Shown here piece by piece: positions 15,567-24,848 of a DNA stretch of 49,424 nucleotides (within the stretch, counting starts at the first letter, position 1; each line of letters begins with the position of its first letter). The stretch is from assembly GCA_937923485.1 (NCBI GenBank), contig CALDUE010000092.1, positions 1 through 49,424 on the forward strand, written 5' to 3'. The notes under the pieces were generated by a model. It made no database searches. It saw only the letters and a program-made list of their open reading frames with translations, and had not been told where the DNA came from. Position numbers and translations under genes: made by a program. This DNA comes from an uncultured Saprospiraceae bacterium (GTDB taxonomy: Bacteria; Bacteroidota; Bacteroidia; Chitinophagales; Saprospiraceae).

Positions 15567-16121
15567 CTAGGCTTTACGGGAAGTGAGCACGAAGGCAGGT
15601 GGAATGTTCATCGGGACAAAGTCGACGTTAATGTTTCCAAAAATGCCTTGGTAGACCTTCTTACGCATAAGACTATAATGTATCTGGGAGAATGGTGCAC
15701 CTATTCTTAGCGCGTCTCGACAGAGTGTGACAATTGTATCGGCGAGTGACTTTGGCAGCGATACAAAAGGGATTGCGCTTACGACGCAGTCAACTTCTCC
15801 AAAGTTATTTTCAGCTAGATATATTGGCAATTTCTCTGCAGTGTCCTCCACGACGATGAGTCTCTCATCCTTGAGTTCACGAAGCTTCTTGCAAAATTTA
15901 GGATTGACCTCAAAAGTGAGAAGCTTGGCATCAGGATGCATGGCCGCGAGCATGTGTTCAGTGATTACTCCATCACCTGCGCCGAGTTCTACGAGGAAGC
16001 GAGCAGAATCAAAATCAATTGGCTTGATTACACCTTTACAAAGGGCCTTACTCGAACGAGTTACCGTGCCTACCGTCTTTAAATCACGAAGGCTTTCTCT
16101 AAAGAAACTGATTGGGCCCAT
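15567..16121 (-). CDS. Class I SAM-dependent methyltransferase, phospholipid N-methyltransferase-like
   Basis: This 184-residue protein has SAM motif I LVELGAGDGVITEHML, an acidic end of beta-2 (LLTFEVNPKF) and motif IV VDCVVSAIPFVSLP. These resemble the PmtA and KsgA-related group that methylates phosphatidylethanolamine or rRNA adenine. The N-terminal FFRESLRDLKTVGTVTRSSKALCKGVIKPI is typical of short PmtA-like proteins. The stop is only eight bases from the convergent GHMP kinase stop. The OmpA-domain gene lies downstream on the same strand only 25 bases... in reverse order it is upstream, ending at 16147, so the two may share a transcript. The substrate is inferred from resemblance only. 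Confidence 0.72.
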   Translation of the reverse strand: MGPISFFRESLRDLKTVGTVTRSSKALCKGVIKPIDFDSARFLVELGAGDGVITEHMLAAMHPDAKLLTFEVNPKFCKKLRELKDERLIVVEDTAEKLPIYLAENNFGEVDCVVSAIPFVSLPKSLADTIVTLCRDALRIGAPFSQIHYSLMRKKVYQGIFGNINVDFVPMNIPPAFVLTSRKA

Positions 16122-16146
16122 AGAATTGTAAAAGGTTAGAGAAGAT

Positions 16147-18372
16147 TTACTCCTCGGTTGATTTAGAAGCGTTAAATCGCCCTAACTCTGGATAGTCTTC
16201 GGCAAAGGAAACAACTTCTGAATCATCTAGCCGCAAACCATTTAGGTAAGCAACAACTTTAGCGTTAGTAAATCCCTTACGCAAGAGTTCATCTGCCATT
16301 TGACGGGCAGAACTGTAGGTAAGGTAAGCACCAGTGCTATATCTGTACTTACCAGTAGACACATCGCTCTCAATCGTCGGCGAAGGGAGTAAAAGCCACG
16401 ATTCATTTTCGTACCGCTGTCCAAGCTCAGCAACTTCAACTCGGAAAACGATGCCATCCTGAAAATCTCGATAGACTTGAAAGAGATCATTCGCGATAAA
16501 GTCTGGAACCCGAGGATCATTGTACATTGGCGATAGTACGTAGTCGTCACCAGGTACGACATGGAGTTCAATTCGTCGGTTGAATCGCTGTCCTTGTACA
16601 CTAGGTTGATCGTTGTGCGAATTGTTGGCCATCGGATACGTCGAACCAACACTCATCAATTGTATGCGGTCTTTGGCCACGCCTCGCTTAACGAGGTAAT
16701 CTGCGAAAGTCTCTGCACGCTTAATTCCAAAATAGGTACGAAATCGCTGCGCATCTGTATCGTCACTATGCGTTGTGATGATAATTTTCGAGCCTGGATA
16801 TTTAGACAGAAAGTCTAGCGCACTGCTGGATTTTTGAAGATTTCCAGGAGTGATAATCTTGTCATCCTTACTGTAAGGAAGAGGTTCTAACTCGACAGAA
16901 ACAGGTATAAGCGGCTTCTCATAGATCGGACTCTGCTCTGTTGGGCTTTCTCCACCAATTGCTAGCGCTTCGCTCGTTTTTGCTTTTTCGAGCACCTGTA
17001 AGAAGGTTATCGGGCGACTTAAAATTTCTTGCTCCCTTAGCTTCTCTTTGAAGTAGGCCGCGTAAATGTCTTTGCCTCCAATGCTCGTAGTTCGAATATC
17101 TGAATCAAAATAGGCCTCTAAGCCATTATTTGCAACCCGAAAATTAAGCTCATCTCCTGCGCTGTTGATGGATCGGCCGACGTTTTGAGGGATGTCCCAC
17201 GCAACTTTTCGATCATCGAATTGGGCCATAAATACATCGAAGCCGCCAATGGAGGCATCTACCCGATTGCTAGAAAAAAACAATGTACGACCGTCATTAC
17301 ATAGATATGGACTGCGTTCGTCGTAGGCAGAGTTGATAGTTGGTCCGAGGTTTTTTGCTGCCTGCCATTCTCCATTTCTGCGGACAGAAGAGTAGATATC
17401 AAAGCCACCGTAGCCGCCTTCGCGGTTACTGATAAATAGCACTAGTGTGTCTTTGAATAAGTGCGGATCATTATCTCCAGCACGCGAATCCAATGGTGAA
17501 TTGTTCCATTCAGGAGCAAATAGATTTCTCGCTTCCGCTTGAGAACGGAAGGTGTCTACGAGGATATCGCCTGAATAAAGATCTTTTCCTTTCCAGAAAA
17601 GCAGAACACGCCCGCCCATCCCAAAATCTAAAGCGATGTCGTGTGAGGTAGAATTTAGCAAATAGCTAAGTGCATCACCTGATGTCCAGCGTCCATTTTC
17701 CACTTGCCCAGAAAACATGTCCGCGTGCAGCGTTCCTGTCACTTCATTAATGAGGCCATTGTCGTCACGATAGCCACCAGAGACACCTTCGCGTATGCTT
17801 GCGAAATACATTCGATCCTGATAGTTAGGACTAAGCAGGGGGTGAAATTCTTGACCGATGGTATTGATCCCTGCGCCTAGATTCTCGCTGTATGCTGATA
17901 AGGCTCCTGAGTTCGGCCCCATACGCGACGCTACGCCGAGTCTTCTAATATCGTCAACGATTGACTTGTAGAGCGGGTGCTTGTCGTCTATTGAGCGGAG
18001 ATAACGCTTGTAATGCTTTGCTGCGGCGTTGTAATTCCCTTCATGGTGATCAATTCGGCCCAAATAGAGGAATGCCTCCTCGGGCATTTTCTTACCTGTG
18101 CGTATCAACCCTTCGAAGAGCACCCTACTCTCTTCAAGGTCGTTGGTTTTGTAGAGGCTAACGGCCAAAGGATACCAGATATCTGAATCTTCAGGCTTGT
18201 ATTTGCGATAAACTGTTAGCGCCTCCGCAGCGGGGAAGAACTTACCGGCATCAAAATACTCCTTCCCATTACGCTTGTAGTCGCGCGGGTTCACTTGCCC
18301 GTAGAGCTCATTAACCGCAAGGCTAGAGAGCAAGCAAAGCATGCTGACAAATGCGAGGGAGAGTCTATTCAA
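16147..18372 (-). CDS. Envelope protein with TPR, PD40 propeller, OmpA and SPOR-like domains
   Basis: This 741-residue exported protein starts at a TTG that gives a good signal peptide (MNRLSLAFVSMLCLLSS, ending near YGQ). Domains in order are TPR-like helices (about 30-150), WD40-like PD40 repeats (about 165-440, for example FISNREGGYGGFDIY and LFFSSNR), an OmpA peptidoglycan-binding domain (about 490-605, ending NRRIELHV) and a C-terminal SPOR-like segment (FRVEVAEL, then TGAYLTYSSARQMADELLRKGF). PorE in type IX secretion has a related TPR-propeller-OmpA layout, so a role anchoring the machinery to peptidoglycan is possible. The SPOR-like end is extra. No Cys lipobox is seen. Confidence 0.8.
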   Translation of the reverse strand: MNRLSLAFVSMLCLLSSLAVNELYGQVNPRDYKRNGKEYFDAGKFFPAAEALTVYRKYKPEDSDIWYPLAVSLYKTNDLEESRVLFEGLIRTGKKMPEEAFLYLGRIDHHEGNYNAAAKHYKRYLRSIDDKHPLYKSIVDDIRRLGVASRMGPNSGALSAYSENLGAGINTIGQEFHPLLSPNYQDRMYFASIREGVSGGYRDDNGLINEVTGTLHADMFSGQVENGRWTSGDALSYLLNSTSHDIALDFGMGGRVLLFWKGKDLYSGDILVDTFRSQAEARNLFAPEWNNSPLDSRAGDNDPHLFKDTLVLFISNREGGYGGFDIYSSVRRNGEWQAAKNLGPTINSAYDERSPYLCNDGRTLFFSSNRVDASIGGFDVFMAQFDDRKVAWDIPQNVGRSINSAGDELNFRVANNGLEAYFDSDIRTTSIGGKDIYAAYFKEKLREQEILSRPITFLQVLEKAKTSEALAIGGESPTEQSPIYEKPLIPVSVELEPLPYSKDDKIITPGNLQKSSSALDFLSKYPGSKIIITTHSDDTDAQRFRTYFGIKRAETFADYLVKRGVAKDRIQLMSVGSTYPMANNSHNDQPSVQGQRFNRRIELHVVPGDDYVLSPMYNDPRVPDFIANDLFQVYRDFQDGIVFRVEVAELGQRYENESWLLLPSPTIESDVSTGKYRYSTGAYLTYSSARQMADELLRKGFTNAKVVAYLNGLRLDDSEVVSFAEDYPELGRFNASKSTEE

Positions 18373-18378
18373 AATTAT

Positions 18379-19689
18379 TTAAACAGTGCGTTTAGGGTCA
18401 AATTGCTCGAGGTAATCGGCGATGCGACGAAGGAAACTCCCTCCAAGTGCACCATCAACTACGCGATGATCATAGCTCAATGATAAGAACATCATATGGC
18501 GTATCGCTATTACATCACCATGTTCGGTTTCTAACACCGCTGGGCGTTTTCGAATTGCCCCAGTAGCTAGAATTGCTACTTGCGGCTGATTAATGATTGG
18601 TGTACCCATCACATTACCGAAGGTACCCACATTGGTAATCGTAAACGTACCACCTTGAATTTCTTCAGGTTTTAGTTTGTTTTGACGTGCGCGGGTTGCT
18701 AAATCGTTAACGTTTTTTGCTAGTCCGGGAAGGCTAAGCAAGTTGGCTTCCTTAATGACTGGGACGATGAGGTTGCCACTTGGCAAAGCAGCCGCCATTC
18801 CAATATTTACTTTCTTTTTGACGATGATTTTGTTGCCATCTACAGACACATTGACCATCGGATAATCAGCCATAGCTTTCACTACCGCTTCGAAAAAGAG
18901 TGGTGTAAAAGTGATTTTTTCACCATATCGCTGTTGGAAAGACTTTTTATTGGCTTCACGCCAGTTCCACATATTGGTAACGTCTGCTTCAACGAAGCTT
19001 GTTACGTGTGGACTTGTAGCCATTGAGTTCACCATGTGGTCGGCAATTAGCCTTCGCATGCGATCCATTTCAATGACCTCGTCACCATTTTCTAAGGTGA
19101 TACCGACCGGTTTTGGTGCGGCTGCCCTTGCCGGAGCTGCAGCTGGTTGGGTTTTGGCAACAGCTGAAGATCCTCTATGCTTTAGGTAAGCGAGAATATC
19201 GGCTTTATTGACACGACCTTGATGGCCAGTGCCAGGAACACTTTCGAGTTCGGCTTGACTCAATCCTTCCTCTTTGGCAATTTTGCGAACGAGTGGAGAA
19301 AAGAACCTTCCGTCAGCGCCTATCCGTTGAATTTCGCCGCCACCATGAGCTACAGCAAGCGGTGCCGATACGGCTTCAATCACCTCAGGGGCAGGGGCAG
19401 AGACCTCTTTCGCAGCGGCATTAGGGGCAGAAGCTGCTGGAGTTTCACCTCCCGTATTGATAATAGCGATTACTTCACCAACGGGGACGACGTCGTCCAC
19501 TTCAAACCGAATCTCAGCTAATACACCGGCAACCGGCGAAGGAACTTCACTGTCAACCTTATCGGTGGCAATTTCGAGGACAGTTTCATCGACGTCAATG
19601 GTGTCTCCTACTTGTTTACTCCAAGAGAGGATCGTTGCTTCGATAATGCTTTCGCCCATTTTGGGCATGATGAGTTCTACGGCTGCCAT
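18379..19689 (-). CDS. 2-oxoacid dehydrogenase E2 acyltransferase
   Basis: This 436-residue dihydrolipoamide acyltransferase transfers acyl groups to CoA in a pyruvate- or branched-chain-type complex. The ATG at 19689 gives MAAVELIMPKMGESI, the usual lipoyl-domain N-terminus. An upstream TTG (19746) is rejected. Lipoyl Lys44 is in EIATDKVDSEVPS. An Ala/Pro-rich linker follows, then a peripheral-subunit-binding domain (FFSPLVRKIAKEEGLSQ to GRVNKADILAYL) and a catalytic domain ending SLSYDHRVVDGALGGSFL with His and Asp of HxxxDG. MGESI and the single lipoyl domain favour the branched-chain or 2-oxoglutarate type over pyruvate. E1 is not nearby, and lpdA at 9.2 kb can supply E3. Confidence 0.92.
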   Translation of the reverse strand: MAAVELIMPKMGESIIEATILSWSKQVGDTIDVDETVLEIATDKVDSEVPSPVAGVLAEIRFEVDDVVPVGEVIAIINTGGETPAASAPNAAAKEVSAPAPEVIEAVSAPLAVAHGGGEIQRIGADGRFFSPLVRKIAKEEGLSQAELESVPGTGHQGRVNKADILAYLKHRGSSAVAKTQPAAAPARAAAPKPVGITLENGDEVIEMDRMRRLIADHMVNSMATSPHVTSFVEADVTNMWNWREANKKSFQQRYGEKITFTPLFFEAVVKAMADYPMVNVSVDGNKIIVKKKVNIGMAAALPSGNLIVPVIKEANLLSLPGLAKNVNDLATRARQNKLKPEEIQGGTFTITNVGTFGNVMGTPIINQPQVAILATGAIRKRPAVLETEHGDVIAIRHMMFLSLSYDHRVVDGALGGSFLRRIADYLEQFDPKRTV

Positions 19690-19776
19690 ACGGTCAGAGA
19701 ATGATTGCGAGAAATTTGGATGGCCTCTTTCAAGTTGCAAAGGCAAAAGAAAGCGACCGGTTAGGGTGCCACAAAA

Positions 19777-21024
19777 CTAGGCTATTAAGAGGAACCTACG
19801 AAGCATGTCTAAAGCAGTTGTTGAAGTACGTGCAATATTGGTCGCTCGATCATGTCGAAAGGAGAGTTTACGGGTGATTATTTGGTTACGAGTACCGATA
19901 GCAACCCAAATAGTTCCTACAGGCTTCTCCGGAGTACCTCCGCTTGGTCCTGCAATTCCACTGGTTGCGATGGCAACATCAGCTCCGAGGAGTGGAAGGA
20001 TTCCTTTTACCATCGCTCGTACGGCCTGCTCACTTACTGCTCCATGCTGCTTAAAAATGTGATCAGGAACGCCGAGTAATTTCTTTTTTACGCTATTGTC
20101 GTAGGCAATTACACTTCCATAAAACACCTTACTTGCTCCTGGGCGCTCAGTAATGGAGTGCGCGATCATGCCTCCAGTACAGCTTTCTGCAGTGACCAGG
20201 GTCATTTTCTTCTTTAGCAAAAGCTGTTGCACCACTTCTACCATGCTGGTGTTGCCATACCCATAGATGAGCTCTTTTGGCAGAAGTTTGACAATCTTCA
20301 CTTTCCAAGCTTCCAATTCTTTTAGCAAGGCTTCCCCATTGTCACCTTCTGCATTGATGCGTACACGCACGGTGCCGAGTGAAGGCAAGTAAGCAAGACT
20401 TATGTGTGAAGGCAGCTTGTCTTCAACTGCTTGAATGGCAGTGGCTATCTGCGTTTCGCCCCACCCGGCCGTGTGGATGGTAAGCTCTTTGCGAGTCTTG
20501 GATGAAGCTAATGGCAAAAGACGTGGGACGACCTCCTCTGTTATGAGGTACTTCATTTCTCTTGGAACACCGGGCATAGCTATGTATATGACGCCGTGTT
20601 TTTCGATCCAAATTCCTGGAGCCGTTCCTTGTTTATTTAATAAAGTCTGTGCTCCTTGAGGTTGATATGCTTGTCTTTTGTGTAAGGGAGAAAGCGGTCG
20701 TTTAATCAATTCTTTGAAGATATGCTCAATACGAGCAAACGTCTCCTCATTAAAAACTAGCGGAAGTTCAAGATGCTCAGCTATAGCCTCTAAGGTGAGG
20801 TCGTCCTTGGTGGGACCTAGTCCTCCTGTGAGAAGTATAACCCTACTCGTTTTGGCGGCATGCGTTAAAGCAGCGCCAATTTCGAGCTTGCTATCACTCA
20901 CAGTCATGGTTGATGCTAGCTCGATTCCTTGCTCGTAGAGATAGGATGAGATCCAATGAGCATTTGTATCGAGTACTTGCCCAATGAGAAGTTCATCACC
21001 GATGGTAAGGAGCGTTGCTTGCAT
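19777..21024 (-). CDS. cinA: CinA-family protein (competence/damage-inducible, NMN amidase type)
   Basis: This 415-residue two-domain protein has an N-terminal MoCF-like domain (TIGDELLIGQVLDTNAHW, LLTGGLGPTKDDLTLEAI) and a C-terminal PncC-type nicotinamide-nucleotide amidase domain (VTAESCTGGMIAHSIT, SVIAYDN, ATSGIAGPSGGTPEKPVGTIWVA). The family recycles pyridine nucleotides, and in some bacteria it is tied to competence. That is of interest here because a DNA-uptake-like 14-mer fills the window. A promoter-like TATTCTTG lies four bases before the ATG, just after an intrinsic terminator for birA-side transcripts, so it is probably transcribed independently. Confidence 0.92.
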   Translation of the reverse strand: MQATLLTIGDELLIGQVLDTNAHWISSYLYEQGIELASTMTVSDSKLEIGAALTHAAKTSRVILLTGGLGPTKDDLTLEAIAEHLELPLVFNEETFARIEHIFKELIKRPLSPLHKRQAYQPQGAQTLLNKQGTAPGIWIEKHGVIYIAMPGVPREMKYLITEEVVPRLLPLASSKTRKELTIHTAGWGETQIATAIQAVEDKLPSHISLAYLPSLGTVRVRINAEGDNGEALLKELEAWKVKIVKLLPKELIYGYGNTSMVEVVQQLLLKKKMTLVTAESCTGGMIAHSITERPGASKVFYGSVIAYDNSVKKKLLGVPDHIFKQHGAVSEQAVRAMVKGILPLLGADVAIATSGIAGPSGGTPEKPVGTIWVAIGTRNQIITRKLSFRHDRATNIARTSTTALDMLRRFLLIA

Positions 21025-21028
21025 GCAT

Positions 21029-21036
21029 CAAGAATA
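21029..21036 (-). promoter_or_regulatory. TAnnTTTG-like element four bases before the cinA ATG
   Basis: On the minus strand TATTCTTG (one mismatch to TAnnTTTG) is followed by ATGC and then the cinA ATG at 21024. This is the same geometry as at nadC, ruvA, purD, rluF and cvpA. Confidence 0.35.
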
Positions 21037-21058
21037 CGCTAGCCATATAATTAGTTCT

Positions 21059-21099
21059 AAAAAAAAGAAGCCCTGACCTCTAAAAGAGATCAAGACTTC
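21059..21099 (-). terminator. Intrinsic terminator between birA and cinA (minus strand)
   Basis: On the minus strand GAAGTCTTGATCTC pairs with GAGGTCAGGGCTTC through 14 positions, including three G-U wobbles, and is followed by about eight T. It would stop transcripts arriving from birA, 35 bases before the cinA start. Confidence 0.7.
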
Positions 21100-21138
21100 C
21101 AATTCCCAGAAGTGATTCTTTGCATGCGCGGGGAATCA

Positions 21139-21270
21139 TCACGCAGCAATATTTTTTTGCGCTAACGCTTGGTTGACAAATAAGTTTTCCAAAAGTTCAA
21201 AAGAGTGTAATCGAAAAAACTGAGTTTTTTCTAGAGAGCAGATTTCACAAATTGCTTCATGTCGTCGCAA
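21139..21270 (-). CDS. Possible 43-residue small protein
   Basis: Between birA and the terminator an open frame with a TTG start encodes 43 residues. They begin MRRHEAICEICSLEKT and end NLFVNQALAQKNIAA. The frame stays open further upstream, but no ATG is available. The residues look protein-like (CxxC, amphipathic C-terminal half), and the ORF ends 40 bases before an intrinsic terminator. No family is recognised, and a chance ORF of this length in AT-rich DNA is quite possible. Confidence 0.22.
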   Translation of the reverse strand: MRRHEAICEICSLEKTQFFRLHSFELLENLFVNQALAQKNIAA

Positions 21271-21344
21271 GTCACCTGTTAGGACAATGATACAAATTTT
21301 CAGCCTAGCATGTTTCTCAATACTTTATTTGGGTGAGGTATTTT

Positions 21345-22160
21345 TCACTTTTCCCCAAATTTCCTTAGAAACTTTAGTTCATCTAGGGAAAAACGATACT
21401 CCACGCCCTCTTGCTCTAGTCGCAATTCTCCAGTCTGTAGAACGCCCAATAATTTCCCCAAGCGTTCTTTGTTGGTCTTCAACTCCAAAAAGTGCAACCA
21501 TTGTCCAAAACCGAATAGGTGGGTGTGATACCGTTGCTGGAGAGCGTAGACGTCGCCCAAACGCACGATTTGCTTCAAGTGTAGCTGGGCAGACTGAAGC
21601 TTTCTGGTCAGTGCAATCATGACGTCGCGCAAATCGAACATTCGTTTATTTAGTGCAGCAATGCTTGTAGCAGTTGTACCCGTTTCAAACTCCAGCTGAT
21701 TAACATTCAACCCAATTCCAACAACAACGTAGGATACTTGATCGCCCGTTAGGACGCTCTCAATCAAAATGCCTGCGATTTTCTTGTCCTCGACAAGAAT
21801 ATCGTTTGGCCACTTCACCTCTACATCTTTTCGATCTACATACCCTTGAACCGTATCCCTTACCGCCAGCGCAACACTTTGAAGAAGTAAAAAAAGTTGA
21901 TCAGGCCGAAGCCCAGCACTTGTAAGCAGGTAACTAATCAATAGGTTTTTGCCAGGCTGAGCGTCCCAGACACGACCTAGTCTTCCTTTCCCAGCAGTCT
22001 GAAAGTCCGTTCTTAGGGAGTAGCCTTCCGGCAAAACTTGACCTGTTTTGGCGAAAGCTTGCACCTGCTCTCTAAGAGAATTGTTGGTTGACTCAATTTG
22101 GACGACTTTAGCGCCAACTTTTGTCCAATCCTCTGTGTTTTCTTTGACATACCTTCCCAC
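21345..22160 (-). CDS. birA: Biotin-[acetyl-CoA-carboxylase] ligase
   Basis: This 271-residue enzyme activates biotin with ATP and attaches it to the carboxylase carrier protein. Conserved blocks are IESTNNSLREQ near the N-terminus, then the biotinyl-AMP loop region TDFQTAGKGRLGRVWDAQPGKNLLISYLL, VEVKWPNDILVEDKKIAGILIE and VVGIGLNVNQ. There is no N-terminal DNA-binding domain, so it is a ligase only and not a BirA-type repressor. The GTG start at 22160 is supported by TATCTTCT four bases upstream. The exact 14-mer at 22045 encodes AFAKT in the surface between the first two blocks. It is divergent from rsfS. Confidence 0.92.
   Translation of the reverse strand: MGRYVKENTEDWTKVGAKVVQIESTNNSLREQVQAFAKTGQVLPEGYSLRTDFQTAGKGRLGRVWDAQPGKNLLISYLLTSAGLRPDQLFLLLQSVALAVRDTVQGYVDRKDVEVKWPNDILVEDKKIAGILIESVLTGDQVSYVVVGIGLNVNQLEFETGTTATSIAALNKRMFDLRDVMIALTRKLQSAQLHLKQIVRLGDVYALQQRYHTHLFGFGQWLHFLELKTNKERLGKLLGVLQTGELRLEQEGVEYRFSLDELKFLRKFGEK
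22045..22058 (+). repeat. 14-mer, exact (in birA)
   Basis: On the non-coding strand of birA; the protein reads A-F-A-K-T. Confidence 0.9.
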
Positions 22161-22164
22161 TTAA

Positions 22165-22172
22165 AGAAGATA
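22165..22172 (-). promoter_or_regulatory. TAnnTT element four bases before the birA GTG
   Basis: On the minus strand TATCTTCT keeps TA and TT of the -7 consensus but not the final G. It is followed by TTAA and the GTG at 22160. It is a weak member of the N4 series. Confidence 0.25.
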
Positions 22173-22270
22173 TCGATGCGTGCTCAAAAATCGTTGCACC
22201 TTTGTAATTCTCATAAGCCAAGTGATTAGTACCCATCATCCCTGGATGATACCTCACAAATTTACCACCT

Positions 22271-22657
22271 TTGCCTAAGCAACCAACTGTCTCTCTATCT
22301 GCTGAACAAACTTTAGCACTGAGCGAAATCATAATCGATAGCATTCAGGACATCAAAGGAAAGCGCATCGTGCGCCTTGACCTTAGAGAGATCGAAGATT
22401 CGCCAGCTGATTTTTTCATTGTCTGCGAAGCTGACAGTAACGTGCAAGTGCGTGCAATCGCAAATAATGTTCGTTTACGAGCACGCAATGAGCGTGCTGA
22501 GCGGCCAGGATCCATAGAAGGTTTAGAAACAGGCCTTTGGGTCTGTATGGATTACTTCGATATTGTGGTACACATCTTCAGTCCAGAATCTCGTGAATTC
22601 TATGATTTAGAGAGTCTTTGGAGTGATGCTCCTGCTCAAACATATGAAGACACTTAA
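22271..22657 (+). CDS. rsfS: Ribosome silencing factor RsfS (Iojap family)
   Basis: This 128-residue protein binds ribosomal protein uL14 and blocks subunit joining in poor growth conditions. Family blocks are IIIDSIQDIKGKRIVRLDLREIEDSPADFFIVCEADSNVQVRAIANN, GLETGLWVCMDYFDIVVHIFSPESREFYDLESLW, of normal length and order. The start is taken as the TTG at 22271, because the frame closes upstream at 22247 and no ATG occurs before the conserved core. It lies 123 bases upstream of ftsH on the same strand, an order commonly seen in Bacteroidota. Confidence 0.9.
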   Translation: MPKQPTVSLSAEQTLALSEIIIDSIQDIKGKRIVRLDLREIEDSPADFFIVCEADSNVQVRAIANNVRLRARNERAERPGSIEGLETGLWVCMDYFDIVVHIFSPESREFYDLESLWSDAPAQTYEDT

Positions 22658-22780
22658 GCTCCTTCATCCTCTCTGAGTGTAATTCTATCTAACAAGCAGT
22701 CCTTTTTGAGACAACTTCACAACCGTAGCCACTCGCCCAACGTATACCACAAAGAACTTTCCTAGTAACCTACCCATCGC

Positions 22781-24760
22781 ATGAGCGACAAGAAACAAGA
22801 AAAGGACGGCGGACCAAAGATTAAGCTCTATTGGGTATATGCCCTATTGGCTTTGGTCATTCTCGCATTCAATGTCTACACCTTCAACCGAAATGGTGTT
22901 GAAGAAATCAGCCTGCAGGCTTTCGAGCAGTACGCTGAGCAAGGGGACGTTGAAAAAGTCCTTGTCATCCGTAACCTCAATAGTGTTCAAGTTTTCCTTA
23001 ATGAGGACGCTTTAAAAAAGAGCACGCACAAAAAAGTCGCCGATCAAGGTGTTACACCTCAGCGACCAGCTTACAGTTTTGAAATCTCAACTGTCGAAGC
23101 TTTTGCAGGAAAAGTCGACAAGATCAACGACGAACTTGGTGCTGGCAAGCAAATAGACGTGCGATATGAAGAGCGTACCAATTACCTCGGCGTAGGTCTT
23201 AGCTATTTGCTTCCAATCATGCTTCTCCTTGGCCTCTGGCTACTCATTATGCGTCGTGTAGGCGGTGGTGCTGGCGGACCTGGAGCACAGATCTTCAACA
23301 TCGGTAAGTCTAAAGCAACACTTTTTGATCAAAATGCAAAAGTGAATGTCACTTTTGCTGATGTTGCAGGACTCGAAGAAGCAAAAGAAGAGGTAGTTGA
23401 GGTTGTTGACTTCCTCAAGAATCCAAAGAAATACACAAGTCTTGGAGGTAAGATTCCGAAAGGTGTTTTGCTTGTAGGCCCTCCAGGAACAGGTAAGACG
23501 TTACTTGCCAAAGCAGTAGCTGGTGAAGCTGGTGTTCCGTTTTTCACGATGTCAGGCTCTGATTTCGTCGAGATGTTTGTTGGAGTCGGTGCAAGTCGTG
23601 TTCGTGATCTGTTCAAGCAGGCTCGCGACAAAGCTCCTTGTATCATCTTTATTGATGAGATCGATGCGATTGGCCGTGCCCGTGGAAAGGGTCAAATGCA
23701 AGGTGGAAACGATGAGCGCGAGAATACCCTCAACCAGCTTTTGGTGGAGATGGATGGTTTCTCTACAGACAAAGGTGTAATCCTCATGGCGGCAACCAAC
23801 CGACCGGATGTACTTGACCCCGCCTTACTGCGCCCGGGAAGATTTGATCGTCAGATTGGCGTGGATCGCCCCGACCTTACTGGTCGTGATGCGATTTTCA
23901 AGGTTCACTTGAAGAACATCAAAACCGATTCAAGTATTGATTCTCACATTCTCGCTGAAATGACGCCTGGCTTTGCTGGTGCTGAGATCGCTAATGTTTG
24001 TAATGAGGCTGCACTAGTAGCTGCTCGTCGCAACAAGACCGCGGTTGACATGGACGATTTCAACCACGCACTCGATCGTGTAATCGGTGGTTTGGAGAAA
24101 AAGAATAAGCTCATCTCTCCTCAAGAGAAAGAAATCATCGCTTATCACGAGGCTGGCCACGCTGTTGCAGGTTGGTTCCTCGAGCATGCGAGCCCATTGG
24201 TTAAGGTTACCATCGTCCCACGTGGCGTTGGAACGCTTGGTTATGCGCAATACTTACCAAAGGAGGAGTACATCACACGTACAGAAGCGCTACTCGATCG
24301 TATGTGCATGACCTTCGGTGGCCGTGCTGCGGAGAAGATCATCTTCAACAAGATATCTACGGGAGCTCAGTCTGACTTGGATCAAGTCACCAAGATGGCG
24401 TACTCAATGGTCAGTGTCTTTGGCATGAGCGATAAAGTTGGTCAGGTAAGCTTTTACGGGATGCAAGACCAGAGCTTCACCAAGCCTTTCTCTGACGACA
24501 CAGCTACAAAGATTGATGATGAAGTGCGCCGCTTGGTAAATGAGCAGTATCAACGCGCTCAAGACCTGCTGTCGAAGTATCGCAATGAGCTCGAGATTCT
24601 AGCTCGTGAGCTGCTTGAAAAGGAGGTGTTGGTGAAAAGCGACCTGGTCCGTCTTATCGGCGAGCGTCCCTTCAAATTAACGCCAAAGCCCTCCGCAAGT
24701 ATTGGCTTCCCACCCGAGCGTGATGTAACAATTGAGAATCAGATTGAGGACCACGATTAA
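22781..24760 (+). CDS. ftsH: ATP-dependent zinc metalloprotease FtsH
   Basis: This 659-residue membrane-anchored AAA+ protease degrades misassembled and regulatory membrane proteins. It has one N-terminal helix (about 15-32), a periplasmic domain and a second helix (about 143-162). The AAA domain has Walker A GPPGTGKT (233-240), Walker [12 protein letters not shown] and the second region of homology [18 protein letters not shown]. The zinc site HEAGH is at 456-460, with the third ligand region downstream ([10 protein letters not shown]). Length is usual. The gene ends at a strong bidirectional terminator shared with the two-component operon. Confidence 0.96.
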   Translation: MSDKKQEKDGGPKIKLYWVYALLALVILAFNVYTFNRNGVEEISLQAFEQYAEQGDVEKVLVIRNLNSVQVFLNEDALKKSTHKKVADQGVTPQRPAYSFEISTVEAFAGKVDKINDELGAGKQIDVRYEERTNYLGVGLSYLLPIMLLLGLWLLIMRRVGGGAGGPGAQIFNIGKSKATLFDQNAKVNVTFADVAGLEEAKEEVVEVVDFLKNPKKYTSLGGKIPKGVLLVGPPGTGKTLLAKAVAGEAGVPFFTMSGSDFVEMFVGVGASRVRDLFKQARDKAPCIIFIDEIDAIGRARGKGQMQGGNDERENTLNQLLVEMDGFSTDKGVILMAATNRPDVLDPALLRPGRFDRQIGVDRPDLTGRDAIFKVHLKNIKTDSSIDSHILAEMTPGFAGAEIANVCNEAALVAARRNKTAVDMDDFNHALDRVIGGLEKKNKLISPQEKEIIAYHEAGHAVAGWFLEHASPLVKVTIVPRGVGTLGYAQYLPKEEYITRTEALLDRMCMTFGGRAAEKIIFNKISTGAQSDLDQVTKMAYSMVSVFGMSDKVGQVSFYGMQDQSFTKPFSDDTATKIDDEVRRLVNEQYQRAQDLLSKYRNELEILARELLEKEVLVKSDLVRLIGERPFKLTPKPSASIGFPPERDVTIENQIEDHD

Positions 24761-24780
24761 GTCCTTGCTGACCTTAATAG

Positions 24781-24824
24781 AAAAAGGGCTGATTCCGCAT
24801 TCGTGCGGAATCAGCCCTTTTTTA
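24781..24824. terminator. Bidirectional terminator with TTCG loop between ftsH and the response regulator
   Basis: AAAAAGGGCTGATTCCGCA (24781-24799) pairs with its complement (24804-24822) around a TTCG tetraloop. The A and T flanks serve convergent ftsH (+) and the two-component operon (-). Confidence 0.93.
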
Positions 24825-24848
24825 GTGGGTGATCTTAGTAGCTCGTTG

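Larger units (their letters stand above)
21025..21344. other. 320-bp gap between birA and cinA: terminator, promoter element, possible micro-ORF
   Basis: Read on the minus strand, the gap holds an AT-rich leader, a possible 43-codon ORF (21139-21270) and a G-U-containing hairpin with a long T-run (21059-21099), then a promoter-like element against the cinA start. No tRNA or known small RNA was recognised. Confidence 0.5.
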
